Source: Diphasiastrum complanatum
Lineage: Eukaryota > Streptophyta > Lycopodiopsida > Lycopodiales > Lycopodiaceae
NCBI GenBank assembly: GCA_029204225.1
Contig: CM055095.1
Location: 61,299,910-61,363,909, forward strand
DNA: 64,000 bases
Direction of reading: 5' to 3'
Shown here: positions 35,940-46,576 of the stretch, piece by piece
Position numbering within the stretch: the stretch's first letter is position 1
Layout of the letters: each line of letters begins with the position of its first letter
Translations under genes and position numbers: made by a program
Notes under the pieces: model-generated
Told to the model about the DNA's origin: nothing
The model's input: only the letters and a program-made list of their open reading frames with translations
The model's database searches: none

Positions 35940-36727
35940 TGTTGGATTTATCTCCTCTACTCTCCTAAATTCCATTTTAATCTGCCTCCATTCATACTGC
36001 ATTTTTACTCACGTTGTCGCACAGTCTGCATATTTACATGTAAAATAAGACAGACAAATAAAACGCGACTGTCTGCATACATACAAGTAAATTCTCACAG
36101 GCAAAGAAAAGATGAAAAACACGACACTGTATTTTTATACGTGTTTTGTGACAGGCGAAAAAGACGACACTGCTTTACAAAATGTCGAAGGTGCTCTAGG
36201 AAAAGCGAAGGCACCCTGTAAATCAAATCCTAAGGCATTTCGTTAGAGTGACACATTTTTCGCATCTTCACCAACGTTCATTTCAACCAAGGCTGACGTC
36301 GCGTCCTTTTTCACGCTCATCCCATACAAGTGTGCTAATAGATTTGACAATGACAGCAGCCACCCACGATCTCCTACAGACATCCACCTTGTACTTTCTT
36401 CATCTGCACACCTGTAAAATTGTGTATATATATTGAATACCATTTGCGTATTCAAATATCAAGTGTGTAAAATAATAGCATAATGTCTGGCTACGTAATC
36501 AGATCGACCGTGATTTCTATCACTAACGTTCTGTTCGTTTCTGATAGGCGTAGTCATGCTTAGGGAAAGAGTGATATAGCTCATTCCGTTGCGCACGAAC
36601 ACTTTCTGTTCGAGTTCGTTTTTTGTTCGAGTTTTGAGTTCGCTTCTTTTTCGTGTTCATTTTTTTTTCGAGCTATTTTCGTTTCTCACACTCACACACC
36701 CTCTTTTTCCAACAAGGTATCAAAGTT
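35940..36727 (+). mobile_element. LTR family B, plus orientation, with primer-binding site (5' LTR of Copia B2)
   Basis: It starts TGTTGGATTTATCTCC and ends CTTTTTCCAACA (36,714). GGTATCAAAGTT (36,716-36,727), a slightly decayed initiator-Met primer site, follows. At 775 bp it lacks about 450 bp present in the 23,132 copy. The loss lies exactly at AAGTGTGTAAAATAATAGCA (36,461-36,480). It is inserted into the Gypsy F integrase. Confidence 0.8.
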
Positions 36728-36868
36728 TCTTTCATAGCCTGATAAGCTTCCACAGGACAAGACTCTACTAGTCGATAGAGTAATTGTCTTCTTGTTCTAT
36801 AGCTCAGTGCCAGATTTTCATACTTAAGTCACTGATAGTTTTTCCTATCACTTAGACTAATCTTCCAC

Positions 36869-39133
36869 ATGGATTCCCAAGGGAAAGCCAGTCTCATCAT
36901 GGACAAGCTTGATGGAGCCAATTACCATCTGTGAATTGAAGTCTTATTGGCTGTTTTGAGTCCTATACATCTTATAGTATCAAGAAATATGTTCACCTTG
37001 GTGACAGTAGCACACAAGCTATTAAAGGTGAAGGTACTATAAGATTAAGCTTTGCAAATGGTCAGTCTAAGCTACTTTCTAAAGTCCTGTATGTACCAAA
37101 TTTGTCTATGAATCTGCTCTCTGTAAGCAGAATCACAGATCTAGGACATAGAGTAGAATTTGAATGTGATCAGTGCAAAGTAGTTGATAGGGGCAGACAA
37201 GATCCTAGCACTCGAAAAGAGGCATGAATACTTGTATAAATTAAGTCGTTGTTTTTTTTCCTCTAGTCAGGCGTTCAGTACTTCTATTCATGCAAATAAA
37301 AGTTTACTTTGGCATTATAGACTTGGTCACTTGAATCATGCTGCTGTACAACAAATGTCTAGACAATCTATTGTTCTTGATCTCGACTATCCTCGTGATA
37401 AAGTCGAGTTACCTGTCTGTCAAGATTGTCTAGTTGGTAAACAGACTAGGAAACCATTTAAATCAAGCCATCAGCATATTGCTAGAGGATTGTTAGACAT
37501 TGTACATTCAGACATTTGTGGCCCGATAAAAAGTCCTTCCCTGAAAGATGCAAAATATTTTATAGCTTTTATTGATGAATTTTCTAGAAGGACTATGGTG
37601 TACTTTATAAAGAAGAAATCAGAAGCCTTCAACTGCTTCAGAATCTTCAAGGAGCATGCAGAAAAGGAGACTGGACGGACAATCAAGGCCCTAAGGTCAG
37701 ACAATGGTGGAGAATATATCTCTATCGAGTTTAAGGAGTACTGCCAAAGCCAAGGCATTGAGCAGCAATTCATCACTCCTTACAGTCCTCAGTCTAATGG
37801 CTTAGTTGAGAGGAAGAACCGTACCCTAGCTGAATCAGCCAAAGGTATGCTAGTGCATGCATCGCTGCCAAAGAGATTCTGGGTCGAAGCTGTCTCCACT
37901 ACAGCTTACGTCCAGAACAGATGTTCGACCAAGGCCCTCTTAGGCAAGACACCCCACGAGGTGTGGACAGGCTCTAAGCCTTATGTGAAGAACCTAAGAG
38001 TGTTTGGATGCGTTGCCTACGCGCAGATCCCAAAAGACATGAGGAAGAAATTGGACTTCCAAGGTCTCAAGACCATCCTGATTGGATATACTTCATCTGA
38101 TAATACATACAAGCTGTATGATCCTGATACACAACAAATCTTGTATAGCCGGAATACAATCTTTATTGAGGATCAGTTCGTCGACATCAAAGGCAAGGAT
38201 ATTCTCCAGGAGAACCTTCATCACCTGTTATTGACACGACTGTCAGAGCTTCTGGCTCAGGCGTGTCTATTGTCAACCCACTTCTTGACAGCGAATTAGA
38301 CAAAGATGTTGCTGCTACCCAGCAACAAGTCCCAAGAGTGGTTCATCAGTCGAATCCTCCCAGAAGATCAAGCCGAGTGTGCACATAGCCCACAAGGTAT
38401 ACTCTTGAGTCTGCGTGTCTCTTGATACAGGAACCGACGATAGTTGAAGAGACACTCAGCCAACCAGAATATGATCTCTGGAGAGAAGCTATGGACAGAG
38501 AGTATTCCTCTCTGATCAAGAACCAGACGTGGTCACTAGTCGAAGCCCCTATCGACTACAATATCATTGATTGCAAATGGATCTTTAAGATCAAATACAA
38601 TGCCAACAAAGCAATTGATAGAAGGAAGGCAAGACTGGTAGCACGAGGATTCACTTTGATTTTCAACATCGACTACAACAAAACTTTCTAGTCAAACATT
38701 CGTCGATTCGAGCACTCTTGTCTTATGCTGCAGCTGCCGACCTCAAAGTACATCAACTTGATGTGCAAACAACCTATCTGAATGGAGGAATACAAGAAGA
38801 CATCTACATGATCCAGCCCGAAGGATACGTTCTGGAAGGCATGAAGAATCATGTCTATAAACTCTACAAAGCACTTTACGGCTTGAAACAATCTCCAAGA
38901 GCTTGATTTTAGAAGATCAATACATTTATCATCAAACAAGGATTCAAACTAAGCACTGTTGATTGCAACGTCTATTCCAAGTCAGTGCAGCAGTCCTTCA
39001 TTATCATCACCTTGTACATGGATGATATGTTGCTCTTCAGCAACAATACCAATATGGTCAAGGATTCTAAGCAGATGCTGTTTTTAGAGTTCGACATGAC
39101 TGATCTGGGCGAAGCTCGCTTCTGTCTGGGCAC
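36869..39133 (+). pseudogene. Ty1/Copia gag-pol relic (Copia B2)
   Basis: Gag starts MDSQGKASLIMDKLDGANYH and stops at once; most of gag and the protease start are deleted near 36,960. Protease-side sequence (KYVHLGDSSTQAIKGEGTIR) shifts frame into a long open stretch, 37,184-38,299. That stretch holds GAG-pre-integrase (LLWHYRLGHLNH) and a full integrase core: HSDICGP, RSDNGGEY and SPQSNGLVERKNRTL, so the D,D,E residues are present. RT follows from 38,422 (WREAMDREYSSLIKNQTW, CKWIFKIKYN, LDVQTTYLNG, YGLKQSPRA) with stops. The active site is LYMDDMLLF near 39,020. It ends inside LGEARFCLGT at 39,133; RNase H is missing. It is the same family as Copia B1. Confidence 0.88.
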
Positions 39134-39344
39134 AAGTGTGTGTAAAATAATAGCATTAGAAGCTTATCAGAGATAGACGAAGTAGATGCCTTGCACATTG
39201 ATTCTTTTGTATTGTCAGTAATAGGTTCATTCCTCTTACATATTGAATTAGCTTTGTAGAGCATGCGGTTTCGTCCGCTATTGTCTTGTGCTCCATAGCA
39301 TTATGGACTTGTATATTTTGCTATACTTAATTTGATAACAGCTC
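39134..39344 (+). mobile_element. LTR family B middle fragment
   Basis: It begins with AAGTGTGTGTAAAATAATAGCA, the same bases at which the 36,461 copy is broken. It continues through GAAGTAGATGCCTTG and the stretch matching 23,655-23,850 of the solo LTR. It stops where the 25-bp array starts. Confidence 0.75.
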
Positions 39345-39655
39345 CAGTGAGATCTCGACCAAAGGATTTCAATTAGATCTCAACCGAAGGCATTCAGTCT
39401 CATCTCGACCAAGATATTTCAGTCAGATCTCGATCGAAAGATTTCAGTAAGATCTCAACCGAAAGATTTCAGTTCCATCTCAATTGAAGGATTTTATCAG
39501 ATCTCAACCGAAGGCTTTCAGTCTCATCTCGACCGACGGATTTCAGTCAGATCTCGACCGAAGGATTTCAGTTAGATCTCGACTGAAGAGATTCAGTTCC
39601 ATCTCGACTGAGTAAGATCTCGACCGAAGACATTCATTAACATCTCAACCAAAGC
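39345..39655. repeat. 25-bp minisatellite array 2 (about 12 units)
   Basis: Units of about 25 bases with consensus TTTCAGTCAGATCTCGACCG plus AAGGA. It is the reverse complement of the core in array 1. One or two units are shortened or merged near 39,600. Confidence 0.85.
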
Positions 39656-40194
39656 AAGACGACGACCACCATAAATATCTTGAAAACAAAGACATTTGTA
39701 CCTCAGCGAGGTGAGAATATTGGAATTTTCTTGCGACTATCTGCTGGCGATCTTGCTACTTCCATGCTCGTTTCTGGCGCTCTTCTATTGCATCCATCCA
39801 TCCTTGACACCGCACTACATCCATCCAGTTTCAACCATCCTTGTTTGAACACCACAAAGAGCGCCATCACCAACACTTCCAACCCTAACATCGTCGACAG
39901 TCGAACCATTTTTGTGAAACTTCTCGCACACCTAAGGGGTAGTGTCGCGTGAGCACAAATCATGCTCTCGTTACACTATTGAGAACATCATCATCACCAT
40001 TCTCATGAACTCTTGGTTTTCCATCATTTCCATTTTTCCAACCTTCCAATACTTCACCGCCATCTACACATCCTGTCTCTTTGAGCCATTCTACTTCATC
40101 CTTTCCACTCTACCATTCCCACCTCACTACATAGATTTCTTTTTTTACAAACACACCACTTTCACACACCTCTGCTTTGCACGCATTCTCAGTT
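39656..40194. other. Unassigned DNA between minisatellite arrays 2 and 3
   Basis: The interval is C/T-rich on the plus strand (short runs such as CATCCATCCATCC). The open stretches of 85-140 codons here look like composition effects. Arrays on both sides suggest this whole 1.1-kb block was once the LTR or terminal region of one element. Confidence 0.4.
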
Positions 40195-40385
40195 CCATTT
40201 CGACCAAGTTCCTCCAGTCACCATCTCAACCGACGCCTCCAGTCACCTTCTCAACTGACGCCTCGAGTCACCTTCTCAACCAATGCCTCCAGTCACCATC
40301 TCAACCGACGCCTCCAGTCACCTTCTCAATCGACGCCTCCAGTCACCACCTCAATCGAAGCCTCTAGTTTCACTCTCGACCAAGC
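40195..40385. repeat. 25-bp minisatellite array 3 (about 7 units)
   Basis: Units of 25 bases with consensus CCTCCAGTCACCATCTCAAC plus CGACG. Same family and orientation as array 2, with a different variant of the non-core half. Confidence 0.85.
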
Positions 40386-41689
40386 TAAAACCATTGTTAC
40401 CTCTGTTTCAAATCTCAACCAAACCAGTTTTTCCAAAACACTGTCTTTCTAGTTTTCCAACATGTCCTCCAATCAGAGTTCCAGTTCAGAAGAGCCAGAT
40501 GCAAATAAGATTGACATCTAGATGGGCAAGCTAGATATTCAGGAGATGCAATCCTGGTACCAGCAAGCACAACACTTTTTCAAGGAGATTGAGTTCCAAG
40601 TTCCTGTCTTGCCCGAGTATCAGAGTCCATACGTGTTATATACGGCGCGTACGCCAACTACAATGCCACTGCAAGGTCTTGCCAATTCATAGTTCCTCCC
40701 AACAGGAACTATGTCTAAATATATCTTTTGTGGTAGCAAACTGACATACATTCGGATTCCCTCGAGGCCCAAATGCTGTTACCAGGATGCTCCAAAAGAT
40801 TGAGCAAACAACATATTTTAAATATATTGATCCATCAGTGGCAAAATGCAAGAATAAAGACTGGTACCGCCTCGAGGCCATTAATGATCAACCACTAGCA
40901 GCTGCATGTGCGTACTTAACCAGGTACATGCAACGTTCAAGCCTAACCTCAACCCAAGATCCAAGCAATCTAGCATCGGGGAGAAGAAGTTAGTTGTCAC
41001 GTGTAGGTTCGTTCCCATGAGAGCGATAACATATCTCAGATTTTAGCATAAATGGAAGATCCACATCTAACTCTAACATCCGTTAACCCTAACCATTTAA
41101 CACTACAATAATCAACACTACGATCCACAATGAAGATAGCTTACTCTCTCTCTCCCTCTCTCTCTCACATAAAGAGTAAGAAATAGCAATTCCAATAATA
41201 GTCAGATCCAACAATTAGCAAATACAATAAAGCATGAGAGATGGAGGAAAATTGATAGAGAGCAAGGACATTCACAAATCCATTCCATAAGAGAACCAAT
41301 CTGCTTGTATTGAAATGAAGAGAGAACATGAGGAGCAACTCGAGTTTGCTCCTATTTATACTGGAGAGGAGGACACTGCCCTCAAAATCCTATTGGCCCA
41401 TTTCTACCTCCCTAACAATTCAAACTTAAAAAAGAGTAGGAAGCCATTCAAAATTTGAGGGAACCAATTTGAATTTGAATTTGAGCCAATTTTGGTGGGA
41501 ATCCCAACTTTATTCACTAACTTGACATTTAGGCCCTGCGACATTAAAAGTCCCGCAAAAAGGCCTAAAGTCCTTTTATTGACTTGTAACTATTCAAAGA
41601 ACTATGTGATCATCGGGTTCGACTTACACATGCAGGGTGTCAAATCCCTCTCACTTATTAAGCCTCGGGATTCGTAAACCCTCCAACAC
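40386..41689. other. Unassigned region with a short decayed reading frame
   Basis: From 40,461 a frame opens MSSNQSSSSEEPDANKIDI and stops. The next codons continue MGKLDIQEMQSWYQQAQHFF to another stop near 40,690. The composition is plausible for a gag-like protein start, but no family can be named. From 41,000 to 41,690 nothing is recognised except a short imperfect (CT)n near 41,150. Confidence 0.35.
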
Positions 41690-42290
41690 ATATTGTCTAT
41701 AGGATCTTCATTAGAGACATTGTCTTATGACAATTGTTCATAGTTCGTAACATGAGCGTAATGTCTCATAAGAGGATGTTCTTACGAGTCTCTTATGAGC
41801 AGTGACCATAATGCCTCATAAGAGAGTTTTCTTATGGTTCTCTTATGGGCCTTTTATGAGTTTCTCTTACAAGTTTATTTGTAGTCTCTTTAGGTATTCC
41901 TTACGAGGAGCGATCGTAGTTGCAGTCATTGTCAAATTAGTTGCACAATGCATAAGCTAGTTTATATAGGTAACTAGCTTTATTTAGAGTGGTATCATGC
42001 TAGTCAAAACAGTTGACAATTTCGTCGATTTGAGCCATAGTTGAGTCCATAGTTAATAGTTTGTCAATTCAAGCTAAAGTCGAGTATTCGACAATTTGTT
42101 GATTCGAGCTGGAGTCGAGTAGTCAACAATCCTTCAATATTTTGACTTGATAGTTTGACTGTCGCGCGGATACCTATTTGCAATTTTTGTGTATTTTGCA
42201 AATTGTGTGATAATGCAAGTAAATATGTAGCAACATGAATGAATCTAGATTAACTATGAGAATTAGGGAGAGAGGGAATACCTCTCTTAA
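41690..42290 (-). mobile_element. Decayed minus-strand LTR related to family B
   Basis: The right part (about 42,190-42,290: GCAAGTAAATATGTAGCAAC and GGGAGAGAGGGAATA) resembles the start of the minus family B LTR at 34,170-34,253. It lies just after a minus-strand Copia RNase H end, where a 3' LTR belongs. Internally it has several CTCATAAGAG/CTCTTATGAG inverted motifs (41,770-41,870). A roughly 45-base unit containing GAGTCGAGTA and GACAATTTG is repeated (42,000-42,130). Boundaries are approximate. Confidence 0.45.
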
Positions 42291-42299
42291 TCTAGAACC

Positions 42300-43200
42300 A
42301 TAAATGCCTTGATTGACAAATTCAAAATTGCACATTCTTGTGTGCCTCTTGACTTAATGCCTTTGTTAACATATCTGCTACCATGTACTATGTTCTACAA
42401 AATTTTAAATATACCTCCTTGTTGAGAATTATGTTTCTTATGTAGTAATATTTGATCTCAATGCCTAGAATGGAATCCAAGATTGATGGACAATATAAGC
42501 GCACTTTGGCTCCTTGGTGGCATGTGAAGCTGCAATGTATTATGACTTTATCGAGGACAATGCAATGGAGGTTAGTCTTCTACTATTCTAGAATATTGGA
42601 CCATTATTAAACATAAATACAAATCCATATGTGGATATTCTTATCACATGGCCACATTGCATCTATGTATTCATGCAATGTATGGATATTTTCTGGATCA
42701 GTCTCTCCATAGTATATGCACAAGTTCATAGTAGCTCGAACATACCTTATGACTCTAAGTAGAGCCCTCCAGTTGATCATTCCAAAGTTAGCCATGAATT
42801 AACACAAAGAGTTGACAGAAAAAGATCAGGCCTAGTGGAGATCATTGCATATATGAGGGATCCAATAATTGACTGATATGGGATATTAATTCGTCTTTCT
42901 CCTCTTTGATTTGAGGGCATTGCTCTTTGGATAACTTTAGACCTTGATCCATAGGAGAATGTACAAGCTTGCAATTCATGAAATTAAATTTTAAAAGCAT
43001 GTTAAATATATACCTCTACTAAGTATTGTAGAGTAGCTTCTTCTTCTTTTCTATGTGAATTTGAATCCTAAGACAGTAGTGAGCTTCTCCTAGATCTCTC
43101 ATTTCAAATTTTTGAGACAACTCCTTTTGGCATCTTTTATCAGATTGATATTATAGCTGCATAGCAAAGCATCATCTGTTGAAAGAAGAAAATTATGCTC
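42300..43200 (-). pseudogene. Ty1/Copia RT/RNase H relic, minus strand (Copia E)
   Basis: Fragments in order on the minus strand: DDALLCS near 43,170 (end of the RT active site block), SYNINLIKDAK, PYQSIIGSLIYAMISTRPDL (about 42,880), WRALLRVIRYVRATMNLCIYYG (about 42,750), and VADMLTKALSQEAHK (about 42,340-42,385), the usual C-terminal end of Copia RNase H. Stops and frame changes are frequent. The decayed LTR at 41.7-42.3 kb follows it. Confidence 0.75.
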
Positions 43201-43963
43201 GATAAACGACAAAAAAAAATGACATGGAGACCCGTTTTTATAAATTTATAAATTTTTCTTAAAAAATACTAATATCCAAAGTGCTTTGCAAATATATATT
43301 ATCATTTTGAAAAAATATCGTATTTTTGTCAAAAGTTGTAATCATGCTAAAAAGTTAAGATATAGATTTTTAATAACATTTTCAAATTTGGACACATTCT
43401 AAATTAATCAATTTAAAGCAAAATCATAAAACACAAAAATATTAAAATCCACAAAAAAAAAAATTCTATTTATTTAAAAAATTACTTAATAAAAAATGTT
43501 TCAAAATATGAAAACTTTTTTTTTTTTGTCTAAAAGAGCTTGTTTAAAAAGATAATTTATTATAGAGTTAATATAAATTCAAATTAAAAAATTCAAGTTT
43601 TTATTTTTTAAAAATAATGATTTGTAGATATTTACAAAGATTTTTTGAAACAAAGATCTACAAAATATAAATATCAATACATATTCATCCTAATTTTTAT
43701 TTTAAAAATATATATATTTTAAACATCTAATTATATGACTTTTGAAAATATTAAAAAAATTTATAAAAAAATCTTATTGTTTATATCATAATTTACATTC
43801 ATCAAAATATTATTATTGATAATTTGACATTCATCATCAAAATATTTATCATTTGTAGTTGTAATATCATATCAACATTAATCAAAATATGTTAGTAAAG
43901 ATATTATTTTTACTTTAAAGAGTAATATTTAAAGGAATTTGTAAATATTTTAAATAACAAATA
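43200..43963. other. Extremely AT-rich segment
   Basis: The segment is almost entirely A/T with long A and T runs. No coding or repeat unit is seen. It forms the 3' flank of the methyltransferase-like relic. Confidence 0.6.
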
Positions 43964-44925
43964 TTATTGAAAATTATAAACTAATTTGAAAATTTCAACA
44001 TACAAAAGTATGAGATTCAAATAAAATTTGCATAATAATAAGATAATCATGTACACTATTAAAAAATCATCAAAATCATTAATGTCTTTTGTCTTTTTTG
44101 AAACAGTCTTAATAGAGGCAGTGACAACGTCTTGCACAGTTTCTTCTACATTCAAAATATTGTAATCTTGGACCAAGACATCTGTAAACTTTCCTATGTT
44201 ACCAAGTTTCTCACTAGAGGGAGGTTGTGGTTCGTGCGACACAAGAATTACAAAGTTTTTATTGCCCGTTGATTTTCTTGCCTCTACTAATTCATGCAAA
44301 AAAATAAAGAGAGATTTCATTCACATTTTTACAAATTCTACTAAGCTAGAATCTAAATCTACGGCAACATGTTTGCCTTTTTGAACAGCATGTGCAATGG
44401 TAGTGTCGCAATCGTTAAATAAATCCAAAATCCATTCTGTTAGGTGCAAAAAAATTTCAATAAGATGATTAATTGATTGTTGTGGCTTTTCGTAGGGACA
44501 AGCCACAGAACACGTCATAGAATTTTTCAGTTTTTTGGTCACTGCCGGAAACTGGAACAAGTTGCCAAAGCTGGTCAATCTAGTGGTGTTATAATGAAAC
44601 ATTGAGCGTTTGTTGTCTAATGAATAATAACCAATGGTTATATATTCAATTCCATTACATAGCCGAGCATCGCCAAAACTTCTAACATTGGGCTTGTATC
44701 TGTAAGCAAAGAGCAAAACTGATTTTAAACAGTCTATGTTGAGTATTGAATATACAAAAAGCTATTTAAAATAAAAATAGATTATTAATAAAATTAATAA
44801 CATACTACACAACATTTTCGATTTCAGCGTTATAGAAAGTCAAAAGAGCTTTCTGAACTGATGTCGACTACCAATTTGAATAAAAAATGACAACCTGCCA
44901 AATATGAAAGGTTGTGACTTCAAGA
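43964..44925 (-). pseudogene. Decayed N6/N4 amino-DNA methyltransferase-like gene (two exons visible)
   Basis: The 3' exon (44,699 to about 43,964) reads YKPNVRSFGDARLCNG, then EYITIGYYS, GNLFQFPAVTKK, PYEKPQQSINHLIEIFLH, EWILDLFNDCDTTIAHA and KHVAVDLDSSLVEFV. In beta-class amino-methyltransferases a KP..L...I block precedes the AdoMet-binding D(P/L)F.GSGTT loop, and an acidic residue follows. All are here in that order, with the glycines of the loop lost (NDCDTT). A TGA at 44,318-44,320 interrupts the frame, which then stays open to 43,964. An upstream exon (to 44,809; QKALLTFYNAEIENVV) joins in frame across a 109-bp AT-rich GT..AG intron but contains a TAG. The catalytic DPPY/NPPY block was not found. 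This is family inference from motif pattern only; the relic seems unable to make an active enzyme. Confidence 0.55.
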
Positions 44926-45692
44926 AATCCTTACATCACACCGAATTTGTGTATTTAAATGGAGAATCATCCTTCTCAATGACTCTCATATTTAAAATCC
45001 ATAGGGAATGACTGAAATACATTTTTTTTTTTAAAAATTTGGAGATTTCTCTACAGTCTCCCTCCTCCATAGTGCAAAAGCATGGATGATTATTGACGCT
45101 TTTGGGTAGGTGTGTCTCGGTTGAATTTTCTTATGCAACTGTCTCACCTCGTGCCAATTTTTCTCGATTTTTTTTCTGCCTTTGTCTTTAAAATTTGTCT
45201 TTTAATCTACTCTGGAAGGACTTTATTCTTTTTATCTTTATCAGTCTGGAATAAGAAAAAGAATACTTAGCATGAGATAGAAAAAGAACTTATGCTTAGC
45301 AAAGCATTTACAAAACAAAGGAGCTATGGTTAGCATAGCATTTATAAAACAAAAGAGCTATGCTTAGCATAGAACATACATAATAAATTAGTGAATGTTA
45401 TGCTATGGTAGAAATAGAAGAGTTAAACAACCTATGCCAACATCAATAGAAATAAACATTGAAATTTACAAAGAGCACATTCAACATAAAGTAAAAAATA
45501 ACAGAGATAATTTCAAGCTACAAAGGCTATTTTTTAAATGCTAGAGGGGTACTTGCCTAGGGTTATGGCTTAGGGTTTAAGGTTTGGTTGGTTGGTTGGT
45601 TTTGTTCGAAAGGTAGAATTAGGGTTGGTAAGGTCTCGTTAGCCGATAAAGTTGGTTGCGATATCCGATGGCTGGTGAAGTTGGTGGACTTG
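44926..45692. other. Unassigned AT-rich DNA
   Basis: It contains short direct repeats (AAAGGAGCTATG(C/G)TTAGCATAGCA-like units near 45,290-45,380, and GGTTGGTTGGTT near 45,585). No coding sequence is recognised. Confidence 0.5.
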
Positions 45693-45893
45693 TTAAGCAT
45701 GGATGCTGATCCGACGTGTTTCACACAGTTGTTCCAGATGGAATAATCTATTCGCTAGGATTTGTCGATTATCTAGCTCAAGATTATAGGCTACTCGAAG
45801 GGAGGGAATATGAAATTCTACAAGCATAACGGCTTCTTGGCCATATTGTTGTGGGTATTTCCTGCACAATAATAAACAAGTGGGTCCCACCAC
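45693..45893 (-). pseudogene. Ty3/Gypsy integrase C-terminal fragment
   Basis: The minus-strand reading QQYGQEAVMLVEFHIPSLRV followed by ILANRLFHLEQLCETRR matches the segment after the Gypsy integrase core (usually VYGxEAVLPxExxxPSLR...L..LD..R). It is a small isolated relic of opposite orientation to the Gypsy element that starts at 46.7 kb. Confidence 0.65.
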
Positions 45894-46325
45894 TTAAAAT
45901 ATTGTTGGCTAAGCCTTACCTAGTGGGTCCCACCACACTACATTGTAAGTAGGGTAATAAGTGCGAGGGCATTGGCATCTCGCGCATGTAAGCTCAACCC
46001 AATGAGCACAAGTAGCAAGTTGTAATTCCTAGGAATAAGAGACTAGGGGCTTAAAACTCTAAAATGACATTAGAGGCCCTAAGTCAAGTTGCAAATAAAA
46101 AAGCTAAAAGAGCCCAAATTAGAATTCACATAAATCATGTGAGTGCCCTTGTGCTTTCTTAGCACCATTAGATTTAAGTTGTGTTTATTTGAAAGACTTT
46201 GATTAGAATCCTTGCCCCAATAAAGTGGCCAATGAGAGTGAAGGAGGCTCACCTCTAAATCTATAAGAGGGAGCCATTTCCTTTGTATTGTATCTTCCAT
46301 CTTTTTCATAATAGAACTCTCTTGG

Positions 46326-46328
<3 letters not shown>

Positions 46329-46419
<91 letters not shown>

Positions 46420-46478
46420 GGTTAGGACCGAATAGTTTGGGAAAGGTGCTTGAGCCTCCCAAACCTTTCTTAACCAAG

Positions 46479-46575
<97 letters not shown>
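46329..46575. repeat. Two long (CT)n tracts with duplicated spacer
   Basis: (CT)n occupies 46,329-46,416 and 46,480-46,575. Each is followed by a related roughly 50-base spacer containing AATAGTTTGGG and GCCTCCCAAACC (46,428-46,476 and 46,586-46,634). The tract-plus-spacer unit appears to have been tandemly duplicated. Confidence 0.9.

Positions 46576-46576
<1 letters not shown>

Noticed and set aside
26200-40385. The 25-bp arrays as CRISPR-like arrays
   Set aside because: Units are contiguous and degenerate with no unique spacers of constant length, no cas genes are present, and the host is a plant.
39680-40534. Frames of 85-140 codons between and in minisatellite arrays
   Set aside because: They lie largely in the repeat arrays and low-complexity pyrimidine-rich DNA, with no domain.
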